Of a stretch of 64,000 bases of DNA, positions 27,784 to 40,532 are shown piece after piece. Source of the stretch: Cymbomonas tetramitiformis (taxonomy: Eukaryota > Chlorophyta > Pyramimonadophyceae > Pyramimonadales > Pyramimonadaceae); contig LGRX02035265.1 of the NCBI GenBank assembly GCA_001247695.2, positions 90,069 through 154,068 of the forward strand, given 5' to 3'. Numbering within the stretch: the first letter of the stretch is position 1; each line of letters opens with the position of its first letter. The notes below the pieces were generated by a model. The model worked only from the letters and a program-made list of their open reading frames with translations, did no database searches and was not told the DNA's origin. The position numbers and the translations under genes were made by a program.

Positions 27784-28376
27784 GTGTTTATGACCACGTC
27801 GATACCGAGTGCTCTCGATGCTCAGCTTCCACGCCGGCGTACAGCTCTAAGCAATGTGCTATGTGTGATGACAGCCGGTGTTTTGGAGATCAGAGAAACA
27901 CGAGAGACGCCTCCTCTGATTCAAGCAAGCGAAAGTCGCAACTCTTGGCTTGATCCAAAATAGTTTCCTGCGGCAACTATCGTTCGAAACGGAAGGAGTG
28001 TCGCTATAACTTCTTTTTAGAACTGTAGTAGATTTAAGAGCTCGCCAAAGGAAAGGTGAGAAAGGATGCCAAAATAGTAAGTACCACTATCAAGTAGAAC
28101 AATAAATTTTCATTTTGATGATTAATCGGTAAACCTTAGGCACCAACAACATGGATCCAAGCAGGTCACTAAAGAGTTATCTGTCACGAAATTGTGAGCA
28201 TGTTTCAATATTAAGTTTATCAATCTTCTCCATCTTGATGGTCGTTCGGTATGTTTCAAGTACAGCAGTGTTGCAATGGACGAATCACGAATCGCCCTTT
28301 TGAGCGGAAAGTGCTCGTTCAAGTGTGCAAACCGCCCACCACCCCTGAGGCCGACGGAGACGACAGCGCATCACCG
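27784..28376. other. Convergent intergenic region
   Basis: About 590 bases between the 3' ends of the SEC14/GOLD and LRR genes; AT-rich, with possible AATAAA at 28099 on the plus strand. No gene seen. Confidence 0.6.
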
Positions 28377-29858
28377 TCAACAGTTTAGTTCTTGTCGAAT
28401 GCTGTTCTTCACGCGTGTGTGCAATGGCAGGCCGGCAAGGCCATCGCTTGTCGTCTGCGTGCACCAGCCGAGGTCGATAAGCTCGAGCCTGGTGTGCGGA
28501 GCTAATGCTGCGATGCCGGCATCAGTGAGATGGGCACAACCGCAGAAGTTCAGGGAGGTCAGCCCTGTGAGTGGAGCTAAATTGGCGATTCCTGCGTCTG
28601 TCAACTGCTTACACCAGGCGAAGTTGAGGCTTGTAAGAGAGGTGAGCGACGCCAGGTGTGGTAGAGCTGCATTTGTTAGTTGTCCACACCATCCGAGATG
28701 AAGGAACGTGAGGGCTGTGAGGGGTGTCAGCGCCGCCAGGCCATGATTCGTCACACGCCGACACCAGGCGAGATTAAGCGACCGGAGGCGTCTGAGGGGT
28801 GTTGCTATGGCCATCAGGTCTGCGTCTGTGATTTGATTGAACTCGTAGAGATTGAGATCTGTGAGGCTGGGGCTGAAGTTGATCAGGGCCGCCGCTAGTC
28901 CAGAGGCTCGTATCTGGTTGCACCAACCGAGATTCAGAGTTTGAATTCCAGTGAGCGTTGCAAGTGCAAGTAGCCCCTCGTGCGTCACGCTCTTGCAGCC
29001 GGCCAGGGCAAAGGAGCGCAAAGAAGAGAGCTGGTTCAAGGCCCCCATCCCTTTGTCTGTCACCTTTTTGCACCAAGAGATGTTCAGGGATCGTAGAGAG
29101 GTGAGACGCACAGCGGCAGCAAGACCTCGGTCCGTTAGCATGTAGCTCCCACTCACGTTGAGGGAGTTCAGATGTGTAAGGGAGGCCCCCACAATGGCGA
29201 GACCCCGGTCGCATACCCAGGGACACCAGGGCAGGTTGAGCGAGGTGAGATTTGTGAGGGCTGCAGCCACGTGGAGGAGCCCTGCTGGGGTCACTCTCTC
29301 ACACCACCCGAGGTCGAGAACGGCCAACCGGGTGAGCGGCTCCAGCTCTGCAAGCCCAGCATCCGTCATGTGGTCGCACCACCCGAGGTCGAGTGAGGTG
29401 AGGGAAGTCAGGGATGCAATGCTTGCGATGCTGGCATCTGTGACCTGTGCCCCTCGGCAGCCGCTAAGGTCCAAGTGCCGTAGGCTGGTGAATCCTGCAG
29501 CAGTTGCCACCTCCGTGTGCTTGTTGCCCTTCAGTGCATGCACGTGGGGGGTGACCGCCGCATTGAGTGCGCAACTCACTTGCCGCAGATCCAGTATTGT
29601 CCTCAGGTCCAGCGACAGTAAATTGCATCTTGCCACTTCCACGAAGAGCTCCGCGATGTATTCGTTGGTGACCTCCTTTGCACAGCCAAAGTTCCCAAAA
29701 CTGGAAGAAGCGACATCTTCTGGGACACCGTGTACTATGCTCGTCGTGATTGAAGCTTCGTTACTGCGTTGTCGTTGTCGTCTGCATTTTGCTGAATGCC
29801 ACTTACTTTGAGGAATGTCATGCTGCATAACCATTTCCATCTCCACACACACACACAT
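28377..29858 (-). CDS. F-box-like leucine-rich repeat protein (cysteine-containing LRR)
   Basis: 493 codons without introns. The first ATG (29858) overlaps a GT dinucleotide run, so the ATG at 29840 (MEMVMQHDIPQSKW) is an equally good start. Residues about 65-110 resemble a degenerate F-box (EYIAELFVEVARCNLLSLDL...). Then come 14 tandem LRRs of about 25 residues of the cysteine-containing type, LTSLTSLDLGWCDHMTDAGL being a typical one, with WC conserved in most. Such proteins (FBXL/AMN1 type) form curved solenoids that choose substrates for SCF ubiquitin ligases. If the F-box is not real, it is a plain LRR scaffold. The repeats are similar in DNA as well, suggesting recent internal duplication. 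It converges on the SEC14/GOLD gene. Confidence 0.85.
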   Translation of the reverse strand: MCVCVEMEMVMQHDIPQSKWHSAKCRRQRQRSNEASITTSIVHGVPEDVASSSFGNFGCAKEVTNEYIAELFVEVARCNLLSLDLRTILDLRQVSCALNAAVTPHVHALKGNKHTEVATAAGFTSLRHLDLSGCRGAQVTDASIASIASLTSLTSLDLGWCDHMTDAGLAELEPLTRLAVLDLGWCERVTPAGLLHVAAALTNLTSLNLPWCPWVCDRGLAIVGASLTHLNSLNVSGSYMLTDRGLAAAVRLTSLRSLNISWCKKVTDKGMGALNQLSSLRSFALAGCKSVTHEGLLALATLTGIQTLNLGWCNQIRASGLAAALINFSPSLTDLNLYEFNQITDADLMAIATPLRRLRSLNLAWCRRVTNHGLAALTPLTALTFLHLGWCGQLTNAALPHLASLTSLTSLNFAWCKQLTDAGIANLAPLTGLTSLNFCGCAHLTDAGIAALAPHTRLELIDLGWCTQTTSDGLAGLPLHTRVKNSIRQELNC

Positions 29859-31006
29859 GCAAATGAGTATTTCGACAATTCATCCACCTTCATGTACGTA
29901 GTTAACTCTCTAAACACATATCCACGTCCACATGGATGTTGTTATAACACTAGTGTGCCACTTGCATTATTGCCAAGGAAGGAATTATTTTCGCATATAT
30001 GCCAGTTGATTCTATGTACAAGCATGCTCGTCAGCCTGCTTGTGCATCTGACCAGCAGGGGGGTAAAAGCGGGTCATATGGGATGTGGTGGAACCCATGG
30101 GATTGGTGGAAGTCATGACAATATCCTTTAGCTGAATTGGCAGCGATGACATGTGGGGCTCAGTAGCTTGGTGTGAAGGGATAAACGGCATAGTGAGCAC
30201 GAGGCCATATCATACCACGGTATCCAGCACTATCCAACGTATTGAAATCTTTGCTAGAACCTCTTGTTCGCACCCGTTTCAGCCATAAAACATACATGTG
30301 ACTGTATGCCGCTATGCTCGCAGTTATTGATCGCAGTATGGCTCCACATTTGCACATGAAATGTGATAGATGTAATGTAAGTAGGATACCACGATACAAT
30401 GATATACAGTGGCATGGTCCTAGCACTTAGTCTATTTCTGTGTCATCGATCACATAGAAATGTGAATGTCAAAAGTAATTTTGGATGACAATCTACTGCT
30501 AATGTATTGGCAAATTCGCCTCACCTTCTTCAGTGATCGGCATTCCATTCCTCGGTCGGCATGCGTCATGCCGTATGATATGGATCGACGTTGCGATCAT
30601 CATGCAAACGGAGAATGATGGCGGGGTTACATACCATGGCGTTCTGATTTGATAAGGCGAGAATAAGACATTTTCATTTGATTCTAACCAAAACATACCA
30701 AGCAGAGGCCGTCAGTTACAACCGCCAGCTTCTTCATAATTTTTTGTGACGTGGTGGAGTTGATAATAGTAGGGGTCATGCGTTTAGCAGAGGCAAAAAC
30801 TGTTTTTCGCGTAATAAGAGCCAGTTGGAAGTTTATCGTGTCCACCACCGGACCCAAAAATGAACTGTGTTGTACCATGCAAACCTCCACTCACCACCAT
30901 AAATAGTGATATGAGCTGCACATTTTGACAATACGAGACTGTCGTGACACGAGACCAACAATGGGATATGCCATGCACTCGAGACGAAAATGTGGATGTG
31001 AGAGCT
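29859..31006. other. Intergenic, no gene seen
   Basis: A CA/GT microsatellite lies at 29844-29856. The rest is AT-rich, with open frames of low coding quality only. Confidence 0.6.
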
Positions 31007-31413
31007 CGGGACCTCTGGCTAGGTTTTGGAAGGTACCACTTTTGGAACCAGTGTCAAACCCCAGCTATGCAGCGTTTCTGCCATGTTTGATTCCAAAACG
31101 GGTTTTGAAAGCTTCCAAAACGGGTTTTGAAAGCTTCCAAAACGGGTTTTGAAAGCTTCCAAAACCCAGCATAGCAAAGTTATTTTCGCTTCCTAAAGTG
31201 AACTTGGGGTTTGGCATTCATTCCCAATCAGTGATTATCTAGAGCTTTAATTTGATACATTGCACACCGAAAACATAAATCAAACTCACTTTCGACAACA
31301 AAAGTATATATTTGGAACCTTTCGAGCCACTTTCGGACACTCCAGAAACCTAATTTTGGGTTTCGAAAGCCATTCCGAAAGTTGGGCATTCCAAAACCCA
31401 GCCAGAGGTCCCG
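31007..31413. mobile_element. MITE-like element with internal minisatellite
   Basis: Terminal inverted repeats of 25 bp with one mismatch: cgggacctctggctaggttttggaa at the left, its reverse complement (ctggg variant) at the right end 31389-31413. Three perfect 22-bp repeats (ttccaaaacgggttttgaaagc) lie at about 31092-31157. Other Ccaaaac/gttttgg phrases are spread through the element. No coding capacity, and no clear target duplication. Confidence 0.7.
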
Positions 31414-33695
31414 ACAGATTTCTGTGCATAGCAAATATTTCATTGCATCCCAGATTAATTCATAGATTTTGTATTGGCTAAGCGTGGTGTTACGGCATAT
31501 GTTAATTGAGATTCATTGCAGTACTCATGGGCCAGCATACAACCTGATCCATTGTGAAAGTATTTTGCACTACTGGCACACTATTTTCAAGTAAGTTTGA
31601 GTTGTAGGTCCTGATTTGCATTGCGAGCCCTCTAATGTGGCATCATCGTGGCATCACAGCGTTTTGCAAAACACCGCAAAGTTAATTCAGCAGCGAGTTT
31701 GCGACACGATGTGTAACGTTTTACCACATGTAGTTGTCTTCAAATCAGGTCACATTACATCACATCGCCATTATTATGGTAGATATACACTTATATCCGA
31801 GTGTGGGTTATTTTCTAGCATTTATGTATTACAGGGAAGCGCACTAGATAGTGAGGGGACAACTATGCATGCTGGACCGAATAAACTACCAAGCAAACCA
31901 TTACCACATTTACTATATATGCATATATGTGTGTATGTATACATGTTTTTATAGTGCAAATGTTTGCATATGTTATGCCGGCACAACCGTCCAGCCGCTG
32001 GTCCGCCGGCACAACCGTCAGGCCGCCGGCACACAGCCAGATCGCCACCGCCTTACCGCTGGCGAATCACCGCCGCAACTTTCCGATTGTTTTAGAGATG
32101 CCATCGAGTTTGCAATTTTCATGAGTTTTTGGGGAGTCGAAGCTGGGTCTCCAGTGCAAGGGATCAAGACACTAATGGAACAAATTATAGTATTCACTCT
32201 GGCTTACCACCACGCATTGTGCGATTTGTACCAAGCAACAGAGGTATCCGATAGTTAAATCAGACCGTGATAAACACGACGCGTGACCCGGCGCGACGGG
32301 CCATACAAGGTCACACACGACGAAGCGATGCACAGCGTGAAACACACATACCTTAGGTATGAGCGAAGGTCGTTGCATACTCAGATTATATTAGCATGCA
32401 CCACGTGATTATTCGTGCACGCGTAATGCATGCTGCGTTATGAACACATGCGCTAATGTAACCAATAGACCATACAGTTTAATCATGGCTATCGAGACGC
32501 ATGCACATGTTCTTATACTGATGATATACATCACCATCTGATTGAAGGGGCATATCCCATTTACCTCACTACCACTGCCCTCGCAATCTTACTCGGCATC
32601 GAAATTGGAGATCACCCTCGCGCGGGGGGGAAAGAGGGAATGCCCCACGCACAAAACCCATGTATGACCGATGCAAGGGTCAGGATGGCATCAATGAAGG
32701 CGTCATCAAATGTGAATGTGAATGTGTGAATTTAGCGCAAATCTAACACATACATGAATATAATGCCGTTTACTGATGGCACAAGTATCCGTTAACGTAA
32801 CACAATTTCATTTTGGACATTCCATTATCCAAAATTTCTAACATTTGAGACGACATGCAAGGCACACACAAACGCTCACACACATAAGGTTAACGATGTG
32901 CACTTTTCTGGATGATTCATATCTCCTTCACAGCGCATAATATACAATTCTTGGGATGCGACATGCAATGACGATGGTCAACAAATATTTATGATATTGT
33001 CGTTTGCTATTTACAATGTGAGGATGTATTTACTATTTGTCCTATGAAATTCACTCAACATATCTTGCAGCTTAACAATGTATGTTGTGTGCTAGCTCTT
33101 CCCTTTTGTTCTTTCAAGAAGTTCGTAAGCGTACCTTGAGAGTTCTGAACGGATGTGCATATACTTATGATGCATTATATACATTAATTACATATTTGTG
33201 GGGACTTCATTCTTGTACTTTGACCGTGACAACGAGAGTGTGGCTCAAGGAATTTTTAGGTGTGCCCGGTTACCGCTGTTTTTTGGGACTATCGGGTCAT
33301 TATCTCATTCTATGCATCATGTTGAGCATATATATATATATGCTGATGTATATATATATATATATTCATCAGCCCACGGTGGCTGATAGTGTCTAGAGCC
33401 TACAGTACTCTCTAGTAGGTGCCCCTGTTTTGATGGTGTGATCTCGCATATTGATGCACGACAGGGTGTATATAAACATTATGTATGTATGTATGCATGC
33501 ATGGATGTAAACCTACAGCCGAGCCCTTCTATTTGTTGTGTTTCAATGTTCTCACCAACTGAAAAAGGCTAAAGAACACTTTCACATAAAGGTAATATGT
33601 CCGACCCTACTACCACACAAGATGTAGCAGCAGACCATGTAGCTGCATCGTGGCCTAAATCGTGATCCAAGGTCCAACGTAGGTGATGCGCACTA
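31414..33695. other. Gene-poor AT-rich DNA with simple repeats
   Basis: No supportable gene. There are short GC-rich repeats of gccggcacaaccgtc at 31977-32035, an AT dinucleotide run at 33324-33365, and a gtat/gcat tetramer run at about 33481-33505. Confidence 0.6.
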
Positions 33696-33947
33696 CAGTA
33701 AACACTCGATAATAAGAAAGTCGACGATAAGAAACCAGCCAGCAAATGGGGGGGTTCTAGAATTTAACAGATTCGCTGGGCTGGCCCCGACTTACCTACT
33801 GAATTAAGCAACCATACTTGAGGAATGGAGAATAAGAAATTGCCAGTGTTAGCTGAAACGCTGGGGGGGGTGGGGTGGGGTCTAGAGGTTAACGGATTTG
33901 CTGGGCTGACCCAGATTTCCTGCTTTTTTAAAGGCGAGTGTTTACTG
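33696..33947. mobile_element. Pogo/Tigger-like MITE (Tc1/mariner type)
   Basis: The left end CAGTAAACACTCGATAATAAG and right end CGAGTGTTTACTG form a 13-bp perfect inverted repeat flanked by TA on both sides, the target duplication of Tc1/mariner elements. The CAGT..A.CTCGATAATA form is characteristic of pogo-type ends. The 252-bp interior contains a direct duplication (gggttctag...gctgggctgrcc) and no ORF. Confidence 0.75.
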
Positions 33948-35906
33948 TACACTATTATCAAGGGTGCTAGCTGGTATCCAATAGTAATGCTAAGTCTGAC
34001 CAGTCGCCACCTGCTGGCAACCTGGGTCCCAATTAATCGCACGACCAATCACAGCATTTTGGTGGGGTCTCCAGGATTAATTGTGACGCGTGACTGCTTA
34101 GACCTACTAACCAACTGGCTTCAGCAGATGGGAAATATGTATTTTCTCATCATATTGCACATGTGGGATATTGTACTCAGTCCCACAATATATAGGTTGC
34201 TTTAGTCATATGCCCGCGGCCCGATGACGCTGCACCTGCTACCAACCGCAGTTATACCGCACGATACTCTGATATCGAAGTCTACCACTGACAAAACCCC
34301 GTGTGTAAAAGTGGCCACTACAAATTTGCGGCACCCAATTTCGGTATTGTGCTGAAACATATCTTGATCGAGATATGCTAGTAACGATTCCAGCCCAGGA
34401 TGTTTTTGCGCACCCATTGTGCAGGCGTCGAGTATTCACACTCATGAGCTTGCATTACTTATTTTCAGCCTGAGACCGCATTTCTCTAGGTTCTGAGCCA
34501 TGACGAAATAAGACCTTCCCTTGGCTCATCCAAATGAATCAGCTCGTGTGCCAGATGTTTGCTCTGGAGTACTACCTATAGGCGGTTGCGACTCAGCGCG
34601 ATGTCCTTCACGAGATTATGTGCCTGGTGTCTCCTCCCACTTCTAGCTGATTATTTACTCGCGCGCTTTTGTGTCCTTGTGAATCCCCTTGTCCCCGGAG
34701 CTAGATTTCGCATGTTTTTGTCCTGTGGAAGTAGGAGGCCCACCAGGTGACGTGGCTCCACCACTGGCGTGCTTGGACGCCTTGTTTCCCGCCCATTAGT
34801 ATGACGATATTCAAAAGTTCTTTTCGCGCTTATGTCTCCACGCTCTCAAGAGCAGCAGTAGGCATTTGTACTACAGGATCTTGTGTTGTCATGTTCAAAG
34901 TTGTCCAAGGTTTGACAGGAGTCTCTGAGTGAAGATCCGTCTTCGAAAGTAGTTTGTCGCTGCACAAGATGAGGGCAAAACTGTCGGCTCTGTGTGTACC
35001 ACATGATCGTGTGTTTCACGCCAGCTTTAAATTCACGGAGTATCTTGTGCCAACGGTTTTTGTCTTGATTGGACCCTTACTCGTGGCTCCTTGCGAGTGC
35101 ATCGTCCCCCTATCCCAGGGAATATGATCCATAAAACATACCGTACCTTACAGGAGAAGGGACGGTGGGGCCGTGCCGAGATAACGCATATACACACATT
35201 GTGCTCTACAACAATCAGTATGATGGATGACCGGATGCCAAGGCGGATGCATGAATCACTGCTGCTGGCCACACAACATAGCGTACCAACACCTGGGTCA
35301 CATATGTGCCGTTGGTAAATGTACGCGGGCATTGTTACACACATGCATATGCCCAACCGACCGCCAAACCACCACCCATCCACGATAGCACATTTGTGTG
35401 CATTTGCATGCATGCATCAGTGTGTGGCAAAATCAATGATCTATTAGAGGTCAAAATACAACTGAAAAAAGATTATATTTTTAGAAATCCATCTCTCTCC
35501 ACAAAAAGGCGCATTTTATTCTACACCTTGACATATGCATACACTAAACACGCATGTCTGTTGATATCTCAAGATACGGCGAACGAGGTCAAATTTGAAG
35601 AGGCATTGCCATTCGGCGGAAAATAATTCAATGGTCTCCAAAGTGAACGCAGACTGTGTTCAGACTGCTCTGGGTAGATCATTGACGCAGATTACGTCAC
35701 GGTTTTGTCGAATTCAGATGCCTTTTGTCGCGAGAGTGCCTTATGTGTTCCGTACCCGCAACGAACCACCTCACAGTAGAAACAACGGCGTTAACAAAGC
35801 AGCCACATTGACTCAGAGTGTTCGATACTGCAAATCGTTCTAATTCCAATCGCAGTCGCGAATTCTTAAAGGAGGCCCTACCGCCAGACTCTACAATGAT
35901 GCGACA
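33948..35906. other. No gene seen
   Basis: Both strands were checked for domains. The open frames (up to 126 codons) have no recognisable motif and unlikely composition. Confidence 0.55.
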
Positions 35907-36178
35907 TATGTGTTACGGCATGAGCGCGCCGCTGGCATATGCCAACCGTTTTTGGCACTACAAGCGCGCTAACACTGGCAAATTGCACATTCCCAAAGCA
36001 TCCAAATAGCCCATTATACTGAGGTGCATGTATAATGAAACACACCAGGGTTACACCACTTAGTATATAGTGCGTGGGCTGTTTGGATGCTTTTAGAAGG
36101 TGCAATTTACCACTGTCAGCGCGCTTGTGCCAAAACGGCTGGCATGTGCCAGCGGCGTGCTCATCATGCTGTAACATA
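35907..36178. mobile_element. Foldback (hairpin) element
   Basis: Two inverted arms of about 107 bp (35907-36013 and 36073-36178), roughly 80-85 percent identical by eye, surround a spacer of about 59 bp. The arms begin tatgtgttacggcatgagc and end agcatccaaatagccca. No ORF. Confidence 0.7.
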
Positions 36179-37403
36179 TACAAACTTCGTGCGCTAAAAT
36201 GAACAGAGGGCGCGCTATCCACGCAGAATTAAATGAAACCATTCCCAATTTACTATTTTTTGTAATTGGGTTTTCTTCATTCAGTAAATGACCGTGATAT
36301 GCACGCGCATTTATATACACGTATCGCAGCGCACATGCAAATGCCCATAAATATATACACGTGTGGCGAGCGACGCTGCGAGTTGGCGAGTACGAATGTG
36401 ACTGCTGCATAAATACGCCAGCACATATACGAGGTATATGTACAGCATACGCGTATTTCGAAATTGATATGAATCGCCATGCATTAAGTACTCACCGGTA
36501 CCATATGTGACCGTTATATGCTTCGAGATCTCGCGCATTTACTGGCGGGTTTGATCAAATATCAATTAGGTTTCTGTTCGATTGTATCGCATTGACAAAT
36601 TTACTGCACATGAATGAATATTCACACATCAACCTGCACGCACGCATCGCGTTCCCGCGCCCTTCGTATACGTAACGTTTAGCTATGTATGTATCCTACG
36701 ATGTGTATACATAGCATCACCTATACGTCCCTTACAGTTCTCACTCTACTGAGCTGTCCACTTCGTCGCTTGCTCACTGTACGAATCTTTTGATTGTGGA
36801 TATTACTATTGCGCGGTTTCACCATTCATGTTTGTTTCGTGCAGTCTGATGTTTCAGTATTCGGTCGTATACAGTAACCGAGACGCGATTTGGTATATGT
36901 ATTGGTTGCTGAACCAGCATCGCGTGGCGATATACGCGTAATCACCCACCAACATATATGAACGAGGGCACACCCGAATCCGTGACGTTACACCGCCTGC
37001 ATACAAATGCGGAACTTACACCGTAGCGTACACAGGGCATGCAACACATCATCACAACAGCTACTCATTATTAAACTCACTGCTGCTGTCGACAATAACC
37101 GCAACTGCCCATATGCACCATGGATTAACATATACATTGCATATGGGTACGACGATGGTATATATAATAAATTGATCATCAGTTGCTGAGCATAGATTTT
37201 TTAACAAGGTAAATATACAAATGCCAATTACATAAATTGCCATTGGAGTAAAAGAGTCGGGGCAAGAATGTGGTGTGAAAATTAACATGACTAACTTTTT
37301 ACTAATTCCGGGGGTGCCCAAATTGGTCCTATGACGTTGCGCCACCTGGCCGCGTCAGCACACCTGGAATCGCTGTTTCCGACTGTCAAGTTGTGCGTTC
37401 TCT
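36179..37403. other. No gene seen
   Basis: AT-rich sequence, with acgcgta/tatacacg-rich patches near 36290-36470 and no coding signal. Confidence 0.55.
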
Positions 37404-38214
37404 AGAACTGCACAACTTAAACTGGTCCGTTTATTTTGAACAGTTGCATTTTCCCGAATCCGCAACCGTCCATGTACGATTCCAGAAATCAAAATACGAT
37501 ACATCCTTTGTCGCTCCCCAGGAATCTCTTCGGACCTTCCGATGTTCCCGATCTAAAAACATTGGACGGCTCGACTTTAGTTGGGCACCCCTAGCGTTCT
37601 TAATTACCGGCAGTTATTTGGCGCGTTCGGCTGAGCACACGTCACAGTGGACCAGGGGCCATGCGGACCCTCTAGGCACCGCTTTTTGCAAGACTTAAAG
37701 ATTAACCAAGGCGAATATAATCGCGTTAGATTGATTGATTTAGATTTCATTAGATTGTCGCACCGAAGGTGCATCTATTCCTCTCGTCCGAAAATGGAAA
37801 AGGAAAGAAAAGCACACAATTCTCCACATCCCATAACTTACATTACACATTACATGTATGTTCCATATTTAAGACAACCTGTTTTACAAACACGTCGTCG
37901 GATCAAATCGATTCTATCATATTACTGCATTTTTCGATCTAACCGCTTTTATGCAACGGACATTCGACGAATGCCGCCACGTTATCCTTTCCTCACACTT
38001 TTAGTCGCTGTACGTTAGGGGTGCCCAACTAAAGTTGAGCCGTCCAATATTTTCAGATCGTAAACATCGGAAGGTCCGAAGACATTTCTGGGGGAGCGAC
38101 GAAGGAATATATCGTATTTTGATCTCTAGGATGTCGGCTTTTTGATATGGACTGTCAGATTCGGGAAATTACCCCTGTTAAAAATGAACGGACCAGTTTA
38201 AGTTGTGCAGCTCT
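37404..38214. mobile_element. Non-autonomous element with about 190-bp terminal inverted repeats
   Basis: The left arm is 37404-37597 and the right arm 38012-38214. Both arms carry ctgcacaacttaaactggtccgtt at the outer end and ggacggct.gactttagttgggcacccctag at the inner end. The 415-bp centre has no ORF of note. Long inverted repeats of this size suggest a MULE-like or foldback family, but no 8-9 bp target duplication was found. Confidence 0.7.
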
Positions 38215-40532
38215 ACTGTACGTAGACATCGCGCTCCCGTCGTCGCAGCCCAGACACGAGACAGACCTCAGATCGAGATACCCACATCGCAATCGAATGG
38301 TAAAGCGAGCGCGAGCGGAGAGGGGGCGGAGCCCCCGCGACGCGACGCGGGAGCGACGAGTGGGCTTCGTTGTTATAATACTAGTTTTACACCTTCGGTG
38401 CGTCGGCTGGGAGCGCTTCATCATGCGAGCAGCGTTCATGATAATCAAATTTCAAGCCACTCGTATATGCACGTCTTATGACATTGAGATTCACTTTGCT
38501 CATCTCTGATCTTTTTGTCGCACCGGACAAGCCGGCAACACTTGACGACTTATTGAGTGAATTGCCCAAACGATCGTCATTGAAAGGTTTGCAGGAACTT
38601 TCAACCGAACATGCAATGACTGCAGTCATGAGGGCGCTTTCCCTGCTGAGCTGCTGTTGGGCTATACACACGATGTCACAGAAATGAAGACGACGACAGG
38701 AGACTTTTACGGAAAGAACTGCTGTTTCTCATTGGATCCTGAAATGACAGATTCGGCACAAGACCGTACAATCTCCGGGTCTTACAAAAAATGGTACCTA
38801 GCCTCTACATGACATTCCAAGAATAATCAGAATTTTTTCAATATCTTCGTTCCTTTATTCCAATATGACATTCATGGACAAACGTAACAGAAATATAAAA
38901 CGCTTTGGAAAGATTTGCGCCACATTACATTGTCAGAATGTTCCATGCGACATATAATATAACGATCGGCACCCGGGGATGTCACGCGCAAGTTTTGCAT
39001 CAACACTGTAAACAATGATGCATATTTCGGTGTGCACGTTTGATTGCACACTTAAGTAGCTAATATTTCTTGGTATGACGACCATGTTTGCGCACCAAAA
39101 GGTGGTCCCGAATTTTTGATAGAGGTGTTTATGCAAGCCTGTGTATATGTGGGCAATAAAACACATGATTATAGTTGAATTGAGACTTCTAATAGGGCAA
39201 GGGAAATTCTGTTACAAGCCGAACGGAAGCGCTACCAGGAAAATTAGACATTCATCCTAGGAGCACACGATATTATTATATCGAATCGTGTGCATCGAAA
39301 ATAACAATAATAATAATGGAAGTGCGAGGTGTGTCAGACAGCAGAATGAATTGGCGTTTTTAACAAAATAGCGGAGATGTCAGCATGTGAAAATTTGCAG
39401 TCGTCGCATACTATCGGAGGGGGTAGGCTGTTGCTGTTAGACTCTCGACTATTACGAGATTGCAGATTATGATAGTCCTTGTCGATAGTCGATGGGATTC
39501 AGGGTTATCGATAATTCTATAAATTCGGGAGATTCTGACAACTATGACCACACACACGCGTGCCGCTCACACATAGATTTTACGGAGAAATTCCGAAGAA
39601 ACATGTGTTGGATCCCAATGAGGGTTGCACTTTCCACCATACATGCCTATTGCGTTTAGTTATCCCAATTTTTTGGTAAGGACACAATACGTGTCGCGCG
39701 TGCGCACCACTGCTTGGTTGCGTGCGCCACGACTTGTGTATGCAGTTTTCTCAGATTCGGGATATATCGGCGACATGCCAGGGGAGGAGGTGTGGATTTA
39801 AAATTCGAGGGCGAGGAACCTAAAGGCTAATCGGTACACGCCTCGGTCTAAGTGCAAGCCCATGCCGCTGTACACCATGGACATACATAGACGGTGGCTG
39901 TGGGCATGTATATTATCAAGGGCGGCGATGGGTGGCAAAGTTCAATTCGCAGACCCCCCCGCCCTAGGTAAGGGGTGTCCACCCCCCACCGCCTCAAAAT
40001 TGCCAAATTGCCAAAATTAGGGTTGGAATTCTCGAAAATAGTCGGAACATCCAAAAGAAATTTGGCGGCAATGGACAGCTGCTGCAGAGAAGATCAACTA
40101 ACCAGTGGCTGATGCTAGGACCGCCCCTCATTACCAAAAATATATATCGGCATTTACTGAAACCTCTGCCCTAATGCCGTCGGTGATCTGATAATAGTGC
40201 AAACAACACAGTATAAATTCAATTACGCCGCCGTAACATTAGCGATGGGGAAAACTCCGATTGTTTAGTTGCAGAAAACAGATCAGCTGAATCAAACCTC
40301 CCTTTTTGGTTCTGTAAGCCGCACAACGCACTGATTCACCGATTCTTGGTAGCATCGTAGACCAGGTTGTGCCCGCACTGGCACTTCCAACAGTTTGTGT
40401 TTCAGACCCTGCAACGATGTATATGGCCTCCGGATGATACCCGTTGGATAAGGAATGCGCCCCTGCCTTGATTTAACCACAGCGTGGTCTGATAGTCTCG
40501 TCTTTATCTCCAATGTTCAATTGTCTGAATGG
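38215..40532. other. No supported gene
   Basis: Contains a GC-rich patch with a gggggcggagccccc hairpin (about 38322-38336). A 69-codon open frame (38478-38687) lacks recognisable features. Otherwise nothing supportable. Confidence 0.55.

Noticed and set aside
38478..38687. 69-codon plus-strand ORF
   Set aside because: Plausible composition but no family, no splice context and no neighbours to support it.
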